A DNA stretch of 39,902 nucleotides from Arthrobacter sp. 135MFCol5.1 (GCF_000374865.1 NZ_KB895473.1:1-39902); one strand, 5' to 3'; counted from the first letter of the stretch, positions 23,136 through 31,697 are shown. The notes: generated by a model not told the origin, from the sequence alone. Made by a program: numbers and translations.

Positions 23136-24254
23136 TTACTTGGTGTAGCCGAAGACCTGGTTCCACTTGGCAAGGTCGTCCTTGCCGTAGGTCGCGGCGT
23201 CGGTGTTCTGCATGCGGTAGACCTTGCCGGAATCGACGGCGGGGAGCGTCACGCCCATGATGGTGGGCGGTGCTACGTCGGTGCGGACCGGGTATTCACC
23301 GATCTGCGCGAAGACCTGCTGGCCCTGCTTGGAAAGGTTGTAGTTCATGAAGACCATCGCGGCTTCCACGTTTGTGGCGGTGCCCGTCATGCCCAGGTAG
23401 TAGTCGTACGAGACGAGTCCTTCCTCGGGGACGATGAACTTGACCGGAGCCTTGTCCTGGACGGCCGAGATGTTGGTGCCGCTGATGGTGACCGTGCCTA
23501 CGGCCACTTCACCGCGGGCCAGCGCCGTGGCTTCAGCGCCCAGGGAGTCATAGATTTTGGGCTTCTGCGCAGCGTACTTGGCGAAGTAGTCGCCGCCCAT
23601 CTTGGTTTCCATGAACCTGTTCAGCGCAGCTGTGCTCCCGCCCGAGCCGCCCTGGACGATGCCCAGCTTGCCCTGCCATTTCCCGCCGACGGCATCCGCC
23701 CATGACTTGGGGGCATCGGCTTCCTTCACCAACTGGGTGTTGTAGCCCAGGGTGTAGACGGAGTTGAACATGCGGGTGAACTGGCCGCCGTCCACGGAAA
23801 CGTCCTTGAGGGCCGAGGCGCCGGGTACGTCATAGGCTTTCCAGACCTTGGCGTCCTCCATGGACTTGGCAATCCGGTAGTCGGACGTGCGGATGACGTC
23901 TGCGCTGAGCTTGCCGGCACCCTGCTCGGACAGTACGCGCTCGGAGAGCTTGTTCGGGGTGAGCCGGACGACGTTGACCTTGATGCCGGTGTCCTTGGTG
24001 AAGGCGTCCACCAGTGCGCTTTCGGAGGAGTCGGTGTAGCCGGAGTACAGGGACAGTGTTTGCGATTTCGCCTTCTCGTACGTGGCCTTGTCAGCGATGG
24101 ACTCGCCGTTGATCACCAGTCCGTCATCGGTGCTTACGGTGGCTGTGGCCGTGACCACGCCGGCGCTCTGGGCGGGGCTTCCGCAGCCGGCAAGGCTGAG
24201 GGCGAGCAACACTCCGGCTGCGGTGAAAGCGGGCAGTTTGGACGCTAACTTCAT
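23136..24254 (-). CDS. ABC transporter substrate-binding lipoprotein (Fbp/iron or organic-acid type)
   Basis: The 372-residue lipoprotein has a signal peptide ending in the lipobox LAGC at about residues 21-24. The mature protein has the Fbp-like extracellular-binding fold (TLSLYSGYTDSSESALVDAFTKDTGIKVNVVRLTPNKLSERVLSEQ, residues 50-95). The stretch SADVIRTSDYRIAKSMED fits the second hinge region. Such proteins bind Fe3+, 2-aminoethylphosphonate, polyamine-like compounds or organic acids. The classic two adjacent iron-binding tyrosines of FbpA are not clearly present near the C-terminus, so iron is not a safe call. The ATG at 24254 has AAGGGA upstream. It is downstream of the permease by 30 bases and of a PrpF gene in the same operon, which suggests a di- or tricarboxylate ligand. 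Confidence 0.85.
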   Translation of the reverse strand: MKLASKLPAFTAAGVLLALSLAGCGSPAQSAGVVTATATVSTDDGLVINGESIADKATYEKAKSQTLSLYSGYTDSSESALVDAFTKDTGIKVNVVRLTPNKLSERVLSEQGAGKLSADVIRTSDYRIAKSMEDAKVWKAYDVPGASALKDVSVDGGQFTRMFNSVYTLGYNTQLVKEADAPKSWADAVGGKWQGKLGIVQGGSGGSTAALNRFMETKMGGDYFAKYAAQKPKIYDSLGAEATALARGEVAVGTVTISGTNISAVQDKAPVKFIVPEEGLVSYDYYLGMTGTATNVEAAMVFMNYNLSKQGQQVFAQIGEYPVRTDVAPPTIMGVTLPAVDSGKVYRMQNTDAATYGKDDLAKWNQVFGYTK

Positions 24255-24284
24255 TGTGGTGTCCCTTCAAAGGTGGGTGGGAGG

Positions 24285-26069
24285 TCAGTTCTTGGTCTTG
24301 CGTTCGCCGCCGACTTTTTGGGCGATGACGGCGAGGATTCCGATGACGAGGCAGTACAGGACGCTGACGGCGGCAGCCGCCTGGCTCTGGCCGTTGTCGA
24401 AGTTGTCGAAGACGAGGATGGACAGGATCCGGGTGTTCGAGGTGAAGAGGAAGATGGAGGCGCTGAGCTCACGCATGGAGAGCATGAGGAACAGCAGGAA
24501 CGAGGACATGATGCCCACGCGCATCAGGGGCAGGGTGACATCCAGGACGGACCGGGTCCGCCCGGCGCCGAGCATCACGGCGCTGTCTTCGAGGTCCTGG
24601 TCCATCTGGAGCATTGACGCGGAGACACCGCGGTATCCCTGCGGCATGAACACGGCCACGCAGGCGACGGCGAGGATCGCCAGGGTGCCGTAGATGGGCA
24701 GCGGCAGCAGCAGCCAGGTCCAGAGCAGTCCGATGCCCATGACGATGGCGGGGACGGCGAGAGGGGTCATGGCCACCAGCTCGATCAGGCGTCCCACCTT
24801 GGACTTGGTGCGGTACCGGATGTAGGAGGCGATGAAGCTGAGGGTGGTGCCGGCGAAGGCTGCGATCAGGGCCACCAGGACACTGTTCTTCAGGGCGAGC
24901 TGGAAGTCGTTGGATCCCAGGACCTCGATCAGCTTCGCGAAGCTAAGGGAGTTGGCTTCGAGCAGCTGCGACATCGAGGACACGAACGGGGTGGCCTGCA
25001 TCGAAGCGGCCAGCAGGGCCAGCATCGGCAGGACCACCGAAACGGCGAAGTAGGCCAGGGCCAGGATGGTGAACGGCCAGCGCATCTTGCGAAGCGGCAC
25101 CTGGCGGGGACGGTTGCCCTTGCCGGTCATGGTGGTGAATTTGCGCTTGTTGATGATGCGCTGCTGGATGAGGGTCACGGCCATCAGCGCGACGGTCAGG
25201 ATCACGGCGACACTCGCCGCCTGGTTGCTCTTGGCGGGCGTGGCGCTCATAAGGCGGTAGATGTAGGTGGGCAGGGTGTCCACGCCGGCGGGGTTGCCGA
25301 TGACCTGGGCCACGGGGAAGTTCTCCATGGTCAAGGCGAAGACCAGGACGGCGGAGCCCAGGATGGCCGGCAGGGCCAGGGGCAGGGTGACGGTACGCAG
25401 CATGGTGCGCAGTGGCGCCCCGTGGACGGTGGCGGCCTCTTCGAGGTCGGCGTTCATCATGGACAGCGAGCTGTGCAGCAGCAGGAAAGCGTACGGGGCG
25501 TAAAAGATTCCCAGCACGAACACCAGGCCCGGCAGGCTGTAGATGTTGATGGCGGCATCAATGCCCAGGTCGCGGAGGAAGATGTTGATGTACCCGGCGC
25601 TGGGCGAGCACAGGAGGGACCAGGCCAATGCGCCCACCAAGGCGGGGATGAACATCGGCGCCATCCCGATGAAGAAAATGAACTTCCGCAACGGCGCATC
25701 GGAGCGGGCACACACGAAGGCCAGGAATGCCCCGATCAGCAGGGCGACGATCGCTGAGCCGGCACCGACCATGAGCGAGTTGACCAGGGCCCCGAGTGCT
25801 TCCGGGGTGGCCAGCAGTGCCAGGTTGGACAGTGTCAGGCCGCCCAGCGAGATGCTGCCGGGCCGGGGAACGCTGTCCGAGAAGGCGGCGAGCAGGACGA
25901 GGGCAAGAGGAAGAACGATGAGGACGCCGAGGATGACCAGGACGATCAGGCCCGGCGTGTTCTTCCGGAGGCCCGAAAGGGTCCGGGCTGCACGGTAGTC
26001 CCGGGGCGCCGGCGTGGGTGCGAGGCGGGCGTCGGCGCGGGTGGCCGCCTCGGTGGTCTTGAGGCTCAT
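24285..26069 (-). CDS. ABC transporter permease, two-domain (FbpB/ThiP type)
   Basis: This 594-residue permease has two tandem membrane domains, as in FbpB: residues about 95-300 and 380-590, each with six predicted helices. The EAA-like loops are visible as ADLEEAATVHGAPLRTMLRTVTLPLALPAILG (about 230-262) and DLEDSAVMLGAGRTRSVLDVTLPLMRVGIMSSF (about 504-536). One protein provides the whole channel. Start overlaps the ATPase stop by four bases (ATGA), so the two are coupled. The substrate is set by the neighbouring lipoprotein. Confidence 0.9.
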   Translation of the reverse strand: MSLKTTEAATRADARLAPTPAPRDYRAARTLSGLRKNTPGLIVLVILGVLIVLPLALVLLAAFSDSVPRPGSISLGGLTLSNLALLATPEALGALVNSLMVGAGSAIVALLIGAFLAFVCARSDAPLRKFIFFIGMAPMFIPALVGALAWSLLCSPSAGYINIFLRDLGIDAAINIYSLPGLVFVLGIFYAPYAFLLLHSSLSMMNADLEEAATVHGAPLRTMLRTVTLPLALPAILGSAVLVFALTMENFPVAQVIGNPAGVDTLPTYIYRLMSATPAKSNQAASVAVILTVALMAVTLIQQRIINKRKFTTMTGKGNRPRQVPLRKMRWPFTILALAYFAVSVVLPMLALLAASMQATPFVSSMSQLLEANSLSFAKLIEVLGSNDFQLALKNSVLVALIAAFAGTTLSFIASYIRYRTKSKVGRLIELVAMTPLAVPAIVMGIGLLWTWLLLPLPIYGTLAILAVACVAVFMPQGYRGVSASMLQMDQDLEDSAVMLGAGRTRSVLDVTLPLMRVGIMSSFLLFLMLSMRELSASIFLFTSNTRILSILVFDNFDNGQSQAAAAVSVLYCLVIGILAVIAQKVGGERKTKN

Positions 26070-27163
26070 GCGAGGACCTCAGCCGGCAGGATCTGGACTT
26101 CGCGGGGGTTGACGGTCACCCACACGCGGTCCCCCACTTTGTGCTGTTCGCCGCGGCGAAGTCCGCCCAGGGCATCAAGCTCGGGCCCGGATTCCAGCTG
26201 GATGGCGTACCGGATGTCATTGCCCTGGAATCCCGCTACCCGGACCGTTCCCGGCCATGAGTTGGGGTGTTCGGTGGGCATGGCGGTGATCTGCAGGTCC
26301 TCGGCCCGGATGCATACCTTGGGGGATGTGCCGGCGTCGCTGGCCTGCTGCGCCGACTGGACGGTGAGCTCGCTGTTGGTGATGCGTGCGGTGGTGGACC
26401 CGGTGGCGGTGCCCTCCGGGGTGCAGTCCATGATGTTGGAGACGCCGAGGAAGTGGGCGATCGAGGCGCTGGCGGGTGCCTCGTACATGTGCTGCGGGGC
26501 TCCCATCTGCACAATCCGGCCGCCCTGGAGCAGGGCGATGCGGTCTGCCAGGGCGAAGGCTTCGTGCTGGTCGTGGGTGACGTACACACAGGTGAGCCCC
26601 AGCTGGAGCTGGATTTCACGCAGTTCAACGCGGAGCCGGTCACGCAGGCGGGCGTCAAGGTTGGAGAGCGGTTCGTCGAGCATGAGCACGCTGGGCCGCA
26701 TGACCAGGCTGCGCGCCAGGGCGACGCGCTGCATCTGGCCGCCGCTGAGCAGGCTGGCGCCGCGGTCCGCGTAGGGCTCCAGGCCCACCAGCGTGAGGGC
26801 CTCCATGACGCGCTCATCGATTTCGCTCTTGGACAGTTTCTTCTGCTTGAGCGAGTAGGCAACGTTCTGGGCCACCGTCATGTGCGGCCATACCGCGTAG
26901 GACTGGAAGACCATGCCGACGTTGCGCTTGTTCGGGGGCAGGTTGATGCCTTTTTCGGAGTCGAAGACCACCACGTCGTCGATGATGATCCGCCCCGACG
27001 TGGGTTCCTCCAGGCCGGCGATGCAGCGCATGGTGCTGGTCTTGCCGCAACCGGACTGGCCCAGCAGGACGAGGGCCTCGCCGTCTTCGATGTCGAGGTT
27101 GAGGTTTTCGATGGCAGTGAAGCTTCCGTACTTCAGCTGCAGGTTTTGAATGCTGATTTTCAT
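26066..27163 (-). CDS. ABC transporter ATP-binding protein (FbpC/PotA type)
   Basis: The 365-residue ATPase has Walker A LLGQSGCGKTST (about residues 33-44), signature LLSGGQMQRVALARSL (about 138-153), Walker B SVLMLDEPLSNLD (about 158-170) and H-loop VYVTHDQHEAFALADRIALL (about 194-213). A C-terminal TOBE-like regulatory domain (about 280-360) contains VCIRAEDLQITA and VGDRVWVTVNPREVQIL, as in iron, polyamine and sugar importers. It heads the transporter part of the operon, 40 bases after the second PrpF gene, with AAGGAA six bases before ATG. Its stop is shared with the permease start. Confidence 0.93.
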   Translation of the reverse strand: MKISIQNLQLKYGSFTAIENLNLDIEDGEALVLLGQSGCGKTSTMRCIAGLEEPTSGRIIIDDVVVFDSEKGINLPPNKRNVGMVFQSYAVWPHMTVAQNVAYSLKQKKLSKSEIDERVMEALTLVGLEPYADRGASLLSGGQMQRVALARSLVMRPSVLMLDEPLSNLDARLRDRLRVELREIQLQLGLTCVYVTHDQHEAFALADRIALLQGGRIVQMGAPQHMYEAPASASIAHFLGVSNIMDCTPEGTATGSTTARITNSELTVQSAQQASDAGTSPKVCIRAEDLQITAMPTEHPNSWPGTVRVAGFQGNDIRYAIQLESGPELDALGGLRRGEQHKVGDRVWVTVNPREVQILPAEVLA

Positions 27164-27202
27164 GGCTGATTCCTTGGCTGGGTTTTTCCGGTAGGGGTTT
27201 CT

Positions 27203-28294
27203 TCAGTCACTGGGCACCAGGATGGTGCTTTCGCTGATGACGCGGGCCGAGCGTTGAAAGGAGACTTCGGTGGGATCGGCTGCATCCAATGCCAGCGCCG
27301 TCTTGCCTTTCAGTAAGTGGATAAAGAGTCCGGCCTCCGCCGCCGGAACTACGCTGCGCTGCACCACGCTGCCTGCTGCTCCTGAGGCGGCAGCGACGGC
27401 GACCGCGCTGGTGAGGCCGATGGCGGGGTGCAGTGCGGTCATCGAGATCATCCGGGCCGAGACGCCGGTTGCGCCTGCAGGCGGAGGCCCCACGATGCCT
27501 ACCTTCGGAATGGAGCTGAGGTCCTGCGGCAGGCCCATCCTGCGGGCGGCCGCAGCGCGCAGCTGCGGAGCGATCCGGACCAGCGCCTCCAAAGCGTCCT
27601 CGCTGCCGGTTGCGTCCAGCCCCAGGTCCTGTGCGGCAAAGAGTGCGGCCGGGGCGCCTGCGTCGATCAGCGTCGCCTGGTACCGCTGCCCGTCGACCTC
27701 AAGCTCATCGATGGCGTTGCCTGTAGGGAACTGTGCTCCGTAAGTGGACCATGAGGTTTTCTGGAAGATGACATCGATGGGGACGCCGGGGTAATGCTGG
27801 CCGTCAAGTCGCCGCCCGCCGTAGGCTGGCACCTTGGCCCCTGGTGTGGGGATCTCGCAAATCAGGCGCAGCCCGGTCACGGTGTTCAGGATGGGTACCC
27901 GGGTGACTTCCCCTGTGGGAGCGACCAGCCCGGCGTGGAGCGCGTACAGACCCAGCGCCGTTGCGCAGTTGCCGCAGTTGCTGGCCCACTCGACTGCCGG
28001 CTTGTCGATGGCCACCTGGGCGAACCTGTAGCGGACCGTTCCGTCCGGGTCGGTGCCGGCCACGGTGATGGCCTTGCTGGTGGTTGACGAGGCGCCGCCG
28101 ACTCCGTCGATTTGGCGGAGGTCCGGCGAACCGAAGGTGCGGATAAGGAGGCGGTCCGTCTCCAGGGCGTCAGACGGAAGGTCCTCGTCCCGGAATATCC
28201 AGCATTTGCTGGTGCCGCCACGGACGAGGGTGGCCGGCACCGGGGTGACGGGGAGGGTGCCGGCCTGCGGCTCTTCCCTGGATAGAAGCGTCAT
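27203..28294 (-). CDS. PrpF-family isomerase/tautomerase, copy 2
   Basis: The 363-residue protein is the second PrpF-family member in this window. It has the N-terminal motif ATLVRGGTSKCWIF and, near residue 105, SNCGNCATALGLYAL. It parallels copy 1 (19869) closely in these motifs and length but is clearly a divergent paralogue. Known family activities are double-bond or tautomer shifts in unsaturated polycarboxylates (methylaconitate, methylitaconate, oxalomesaconate). The open frame starts at GTG 28321, but ATG 28294 is preferred because AGGAG lies close upstream. It begins the operon that continues to the ABC transporter ATPase after 40 bases. A GntR gene and palindromic operators lie on its upstream side. 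Confidence 0.86.
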   Translation of the reverse strand: MTLLSREEPQAGTLPVTPVPATLVRGGTSKCWIFRDEDLPSDALETDRLLIRTFGSPDLRQIDGVGGASSTTSKAITVAGTDPDGTVRYRFAQVAIDKPAVEWASNCGNCATALGLYALHAGLVAPTGEVTRVPILNTVTGLRLICEIPTPGAKVPAYGGRRLDGQHYPGVPIDVIFQKTSWSTYGAQFPTGNAIDELEVDGQRYQATLIDAGAPAALFAAQDLGLDATGSEDALEALVRIAPQLRAAAARRMGLPQDLSSIPKVGIVGPPPAGATGVSARMISMTALHPAIGLTSAVAVAAASGAAGSVVQRSVVPAAEAGLFIHLLKGKTALALDAADPTEVSFQRSARVISESTILVPSD

Positions 28295-28613
28295 TGGTTC
28301 TCCTGAAAATACCCGTGCCACCGTGTGCAGCCGCCGGGTGAATGTTCAAAGCTGAGCAAACCAGAATCCGGTACATGCCCTGCTGTATGGCGTTGGTCAC
28401 AAACGGTATACCGTTGGTATGACTTAAGCAACAGTCCCTCGAATATGAATACCGGCAAAGTGGTTTGGCGGGCTTCCTGCTGCAGCGGGTGTGCCGAAAA
28501 TCGGCACGGTGTTCACAGCGCGCCGAAACGGTATGCAGTGCGATAGAATTGCGGCGAAAGGTATGGCGCCGGCGCGTCCTGCCGCTTGTTTGCATGAAGA
28601 CCGGAGGCCGCCC
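28295..28613. other. Divergent control region between prpF copy 2 and gntR
   Basis: This 319-base gap has no gene I can support. It holds a 14-bp perfect palindrome at 28402-28415, a related half-site at 28526-28534, and the transcription starts for both divergent genes. A longer frame of the GntR gene extends into it but is unlikely to be translated. Confidence 0.6.
28402..28415. promoter_or_regulatory. Candidate GntR/FCD operator
   Basis: The 14-bp sequence AACGGTATACCGTT is a perfect palindrome with the core GGTATACC. The half AAACGGTAT recurs at 28526-28534, closer to the gntR start. FCD-type GntR proteins bind short palindromes of this size, so this is a good autoregulatory site that could also control the divergent prpF/ABC operon. 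Confidence 0.65.
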
Positions 28614-29282
28614 GTGGCGTCGCAACCAGAGACAAGCCCCTACCTGATGATCAGGAACGCCATCATCTCGCAGGAGCTGCCTCCCCGTGCCCAGCTCGTT
28701 GAAAGCGCCCTGGCCAAGAAGTACAACGTCTCCCGGACGCCCATCAGGGAAGCCTTGCGGCGCCTCGAAACCGAGGGGCTCGTGGAGCGGTACGGTTCGC
28801 GAATGCAGGTGCGGGAGTACCGCCCGGAGGAGATGCTGGACCTCTACGAGGTGCGGACCTTCCTGGAGGAGGCGGCCGCAAAAACCGCGGCTCTCCGGCA
28901 CACCGACATGGACCTGATGCTGATCGACCGCGCCCACCAGGCCATGGTCACCCTTGATTTCGATGCTGCCACTCCGGCTGAACTGGCCGCCGCCAACCGC
29001 ACCTTCCATGAGCGCATCTGGGCCGCCAGCCACAGCGCCGCCCTCCTTGACCTGCTGGACCGGATCCTGGTCCACTTCATCCGCTACCCCGGCACCACGC
29101 TCTCCACCAAGGAGCGCTGGGACCGCGTGCTGAAGGAGCATGAGGAGCTGTTGGTGGCCATCCGCGCACGGAACGCGGAGGAAGCCGGCCGCATCGCCAG
29201 CGCCCACATGGACGAGGCAAAGAACATCCGCATCCAGATGTACATCGACGCCCAGGAAATCAGCCACCCGCGCCTGGGGTAG
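28614..29282 (+). CDS. GntR/FCD family regulator, copy 1
   Basis: The 222-residue protein has a winged helix-turn-helix (SALAKKYNVSRTPIREALRRLETEGLVERYG, residues about 29-59) and a C-terminal FCD ligand-binding domain with the metal-site pattern of acid/His residues (NRTFHERIWAASH and HMDEA near 200). FCD regulators sense organic acids and often repress carboxylate catabolism. The frame is open from 28491, but I chose GTG at 28614 because GGAGG lies six bases upstream and the HTH then begins at the usual distance. It lies between the prpF2-ABC operon (divergent) and the tcuA-like gene (same direction), which it may repress. Confidence 0.85.
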   Translation: MASQPETSPYLMIRNAIISQELPPRAQLVESALAKKYNVSRTPIREALRRLETEGLVERYGSRMQVREYRPEEMLDLYEVRTFLEEAAAKTAALRHTDMDLMLIDRAHQAMVTLDFDAATPAELAAANRTFHERIWAASHSAALLDLLDRILVHFIRYPGTTLSTKERWDRVLKEHEELLVAIRARNAEEAGRIASAHMDEAKNIRIQMYIDAQEISHPRLG

Positions 29283-29342
29283 CCGCAAATCCCGGCAATA
29301 AACCGCTCCCGCCGAGCCCGTTAAGCCTGCGCCAAGACGCTA

Positions 29343-29371
29343 TTGCATGCGACGGCATACCTATGTATACA
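29343..29371 (+). promoter_or_regulatory. Promoter of the tcuA-like gene with overlapping GntR site
   Basis: TTGCAT (29343-29348) and TATACA (29366-29371) with a 17-base spacer form a convincing promoter. The palindrome TGTATACA (29364-29371) covers the -10 box, and GTGTAC follows at 29375-29380, so a GntR-type repressor could block RNA polymerase here. Confidence 0.6.
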
Positions 29372-29402
29372 ATCGTGTACAGCGATGGAGCTGAGGAGAC
29401 TG

Positions 29403-30866
29403 ATGATGATCAAGAGCGACGTTTTGGTGGTTGGCGGCGGCAACGCCGGATTTGCGGCAGCCCTTGCAGCCGCCGAGCGTGGACGCAAAGTGGTCCTGCT
29501 CGAAAAGGCGCGGGAAGCCGCATCGGGCGGCAACAGCTTCTACACCGCCGGCGCCACCCGCATCTCCCATGACGGGCTCCAGGAGCTGACCGAATTCGTG
29601 GAGCCTGACGAGCGGCACGCCGTCAGTGAAGTCCCCGCCTATACCGCTGCCGAGTACCTTGCCGATCTGTCCAAGGTCTCTGAAGGGCGCAACGACCCCG
29701 AGTTGTCCGCGGTCCTGGTCAGCGAAAGCAACCCGACATTGCGTTGGCTTCACGGCATGGGACTCAAATACCGGCTGATGTATGAGCGCCAGGCGTACCG
29801 GACCCAGGACGGTGGGTATCTGTTCTGGGGCGGGCTGCACGTGGGCAACGTGGCAGGCGGAAAGGGGCTCATGACCGACCATCGGGCGGCCGCGGAGCGC
29901 ATGGGCGTTGAGGTCATCTATGACTGCGCAGCCACCGGACTGATCCAGGAGGACGGCCGCGTCCGCGGAGTCCGGTACCGCACCTCATCCGGAGAAGGTG
30001 AGCTCCGGGCCGAGTCGGTCATCCTCGCCTCGGGAGGTTTTGAAGCATCACCTGAACTGCGCCGCCAACACCTGGGGGAGGGCTGGCAGAACGCGAAGGT
30101 ACGCGGCACACCGGGCAACACGGGTGAGATGATCGTCGCCGCATTGGACGCCGGCGCGGCCAGGGGCGGCGATTGGTCAACCTGCCACAGCGTCGCCTGG
30201 GACGCCTGGCACCCGGAGAACGAGGGCAACCTGGAACTCACCAACCAGCTCACCCGTGGCGGGTACCCGCTGGGCATCGTGGTGAACAGCGACGGGAAGC
30301 GGTTCGTGGACGAGGGCGCCGACTACCGCAACTACACCTATGCGAAGTACGGCCGGGACATTCTTGCCCAGCCGGGCTCCGCCGCCTTCCAGATCTTTGA
30401 CGCTTCCTCCCGTCCCATGCTGCGAGCGGAGGAGTACGACATGCCGGGGGTTTCGGTGGTCACTGCGCCGAGTCTTGCCGAGCTGGCACAGAAGGCCGGC
30501 ATCAGCCCTGAGGGGCTGGAGGAGACGGTGAAGAGCTTTAATGATTCGATCACCGAGGGCGCCCCGTTTGATCCCAACGTCAAGGACGGGCGCCGGGCGG
30601 ATACCCAGCCGCCGAAGAGCAACTGGGCCCGAAGCATCGCCACCGGCCCGTACTACGCGTTCCCGGTAACCTGCGGCATCACCTTCACATTCGGCGGCCT
30701 CAAGACAGACACCTGGGGACGCGTGCTGACCGAAGACGCAGGGCCGCTTGATGGGCTCTATGCCTGTGGTGAAGCCTTGGGTGGTTTGTTCAGCGGAAAC
30801 TACCCCGGCGGCTCCGGGCTTGCGGCGGGAGCCGTCTTCGGCCGCCGCGCAGGCTCCATCGCCTAG
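29403..30866 (+). CDS. tcuA: TcuA-like FAD-dependent tricarballylate dehydrogenase
   Basis: The 487-residue flavoprotein is related to TcuA, the enzyme that oxidises tricarballylate to cis-aconitate, and more broadly to the fumarate reductase/KstD flavoproteins. The FAD-binding motif is VLVVGGGNAGFAAALAAAE (residues 7-25), followed by GGNSFYTAGATR (42-53). The C-terminus has LDGLYACGEALGGLFSGNYPGGSGL, another FAD-contact region. The gene name is a family-level call. No TcuB-like electron-transfer partner is in the window. ATG 29403 is one of three adjacent starts (29385, 29403, 29406), with GAGGAG just upstream; 29406 gives the better spacing. The gene follows a promoter with an overlapping GntR-type site and is cotranscribed with a second GntR gene after 39 bases. 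Its neighbours include two PrpF isomerases and a DctA-type importer, which supports a tri- or dicarboxylate role. Confidence 0.78.
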   Translation: MMIKSDVLVVGGGNAGFAAALAAAERGRKVVLLEKAREAASGGNSFYTAGATRISHDGLQELTEFVEPDERHAVSEVPAYTAAEYLADLSKVSEGRNDPELSAVLVSESNPTLRWLHGMGLKYRLMYERQAYRTQDGGYLFWGGLHVGNVAGGKGLMTDHRAAAERMGVEVIYDCAATGLIQEDGRVRGVRYRTSSGEGELRAESVILASGGFEASPELRRQHLGEGWQNAKVRGTPGNTGEMIVAALDAGAARGGDWSTCHSVAWDAWHPENEGNLELTNQLTRGGYPLGIVVNSDGKRFVDEGADYRNYTYAKYGRDILAQPGSAAFQIFDASSRPMLRAEEYDMPGVSVVTAPSLAELAQKAGISPEGLEETVKSFNDSITEGAPFDPNVKDGRRADTQPPKSNWARSIATGPYYAFPVTCGITFTFGGLKTDTWGRVLTEDAGPLDGLYACGEALGGLFSGNYPGGSGLAAGAVFGRRAGSIA

Positions 30867-30905
30867 GCAGCCCAGCAACCCCACCAGCAACGGAAAGAGG
30901 AAAAA

Positions 30906-31541
30906 GTGGCCATTCCCATCCACCAGCGGCTTCGCGAGGATGTCCTCGCAAGCGTCTTTGCGCCTGACGAGCCGCTCACGGAGGCCAAGCTCACCGAGCG
31001 GTACGGGGCCTCCCGGACACCGGTGCGGGAGGCGCTGCAGCGGCTGGAACAGGACGGGCTGGTGGAACGGCGCGGCAAGGCGGTGGTGGTCCGAACGCAT
31101 TCAGCCGAGGAGATCATCGACATCTACGAGTCGAGGATCATCCTGGAGCAGGCCGCCGCGGCCAAGGCTGCCGTCAAGGCAACCGCCCTGGACCGGCAGC
31201 TGCTCACGGGGCTGCTGACGCAGATGCAGCAGCTGGACCCTAGCGACGGCCGGGCGCTCGCGGAAACCAACCGCGCCTTCCACACCCAGCTGTGGCGCGC
31301 CACCCACAGCCCGTCGCTGATCGGACTGCTGGAACGCCTGGACCAACAGGTCCGCCGGTACACGCTCACCACCCTGACCTACCCGGGGCGGTGGCCGGTG
31401 GTGCTGGCGGATTACGCCGACCTGCTGGCCGCCATCGGCGACCGCGATTCCGCCCTCGCCGGGGAGATCGCGGCCCGCCATATGTCGGACGCCTTAAACA
31501 TCAGGTTGAAGATGTACGCCGAAGATCCCAGGACGCTCTAG
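30906..31541 (+). CDS. GntR/FCD family regulator, copy 2
   Basis: The 211-residue protein has a winged helix-turn-helix (AKLTERYGASRTPVREALQRLEQDGLVERRGKAV, residues about 27-60) and an FCD effector domain (NRAFHTQLWRATHS, near 120-133). It is similar in layout to copy 1 (28614), but the two recognition helices differ in several positions, so they may bind different or overlapping sites. The start is GTG at 30906 with GAAAGAGG upstream. It follows tcuA by 39 bases and likely shares its transcript. A strong terminator lies 113 bases downstream. Confidence 0.88.
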   Translation: MAIPIHQRLREDVLASVFAPDEPLTEAKLTERYGASRTPVREALQRLEQDGLVERRGKAVVVRTHSAEEIIDIYESRIILEQAAAAKAAVKATALDRQLLTGLLTQMQQLDPSDGRALAETNRAFHTQLWRATHSPSLIGLLERLDQQVRRYTLTTLTYPGRWPVVLADYADLLAAIGDRDSALAGEIAARHMSDALNIRLKMYAEDPRTL

Positions 31542-31654
31542 GCCGCACCGACGGCCGCGGGCGTTCCGCACAAAGACCCGCCGGCAGATGTTCCTGCATA
31601 CTCCATCGCAACAGGAAACCCGAAAGTCGGGCGCAGGTCATCAGCCGGTGCAAA

Positions 31655-31697
31655 GAGGCGGGGCAGGCTCCCAAGGGCCTGCCCCGCCTCGCTTTTT
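31655..31697 (+). terminator. Strong intrinsic terminator after gntR copy 2
   Basis: The left arm GAGGCGGGGCAGGC (31655-31668) and right arm GCCTGCCCCGCCTC (31677-31690) form a 14-bp stem with a short loop, followed by GCTTTTT. It ends the tcuA-gntR transcript. Confidence 0.92.

Noticed and set aside
22140..23705. Long plus-strand ORF (521 codons) across the serine hydrolase and the binding-protein gene
   Set aside because: It crosses a strong terminator and two real genes on the other strand and is a GC-rich shadow.
23136..27163. Iron(III) importer (FbpABC)
   Set aside because: The family is right but iron is not secured: the typical tyrosine ligands are not clear and the operon begins with a PrpF gene, so the substrate is left open.
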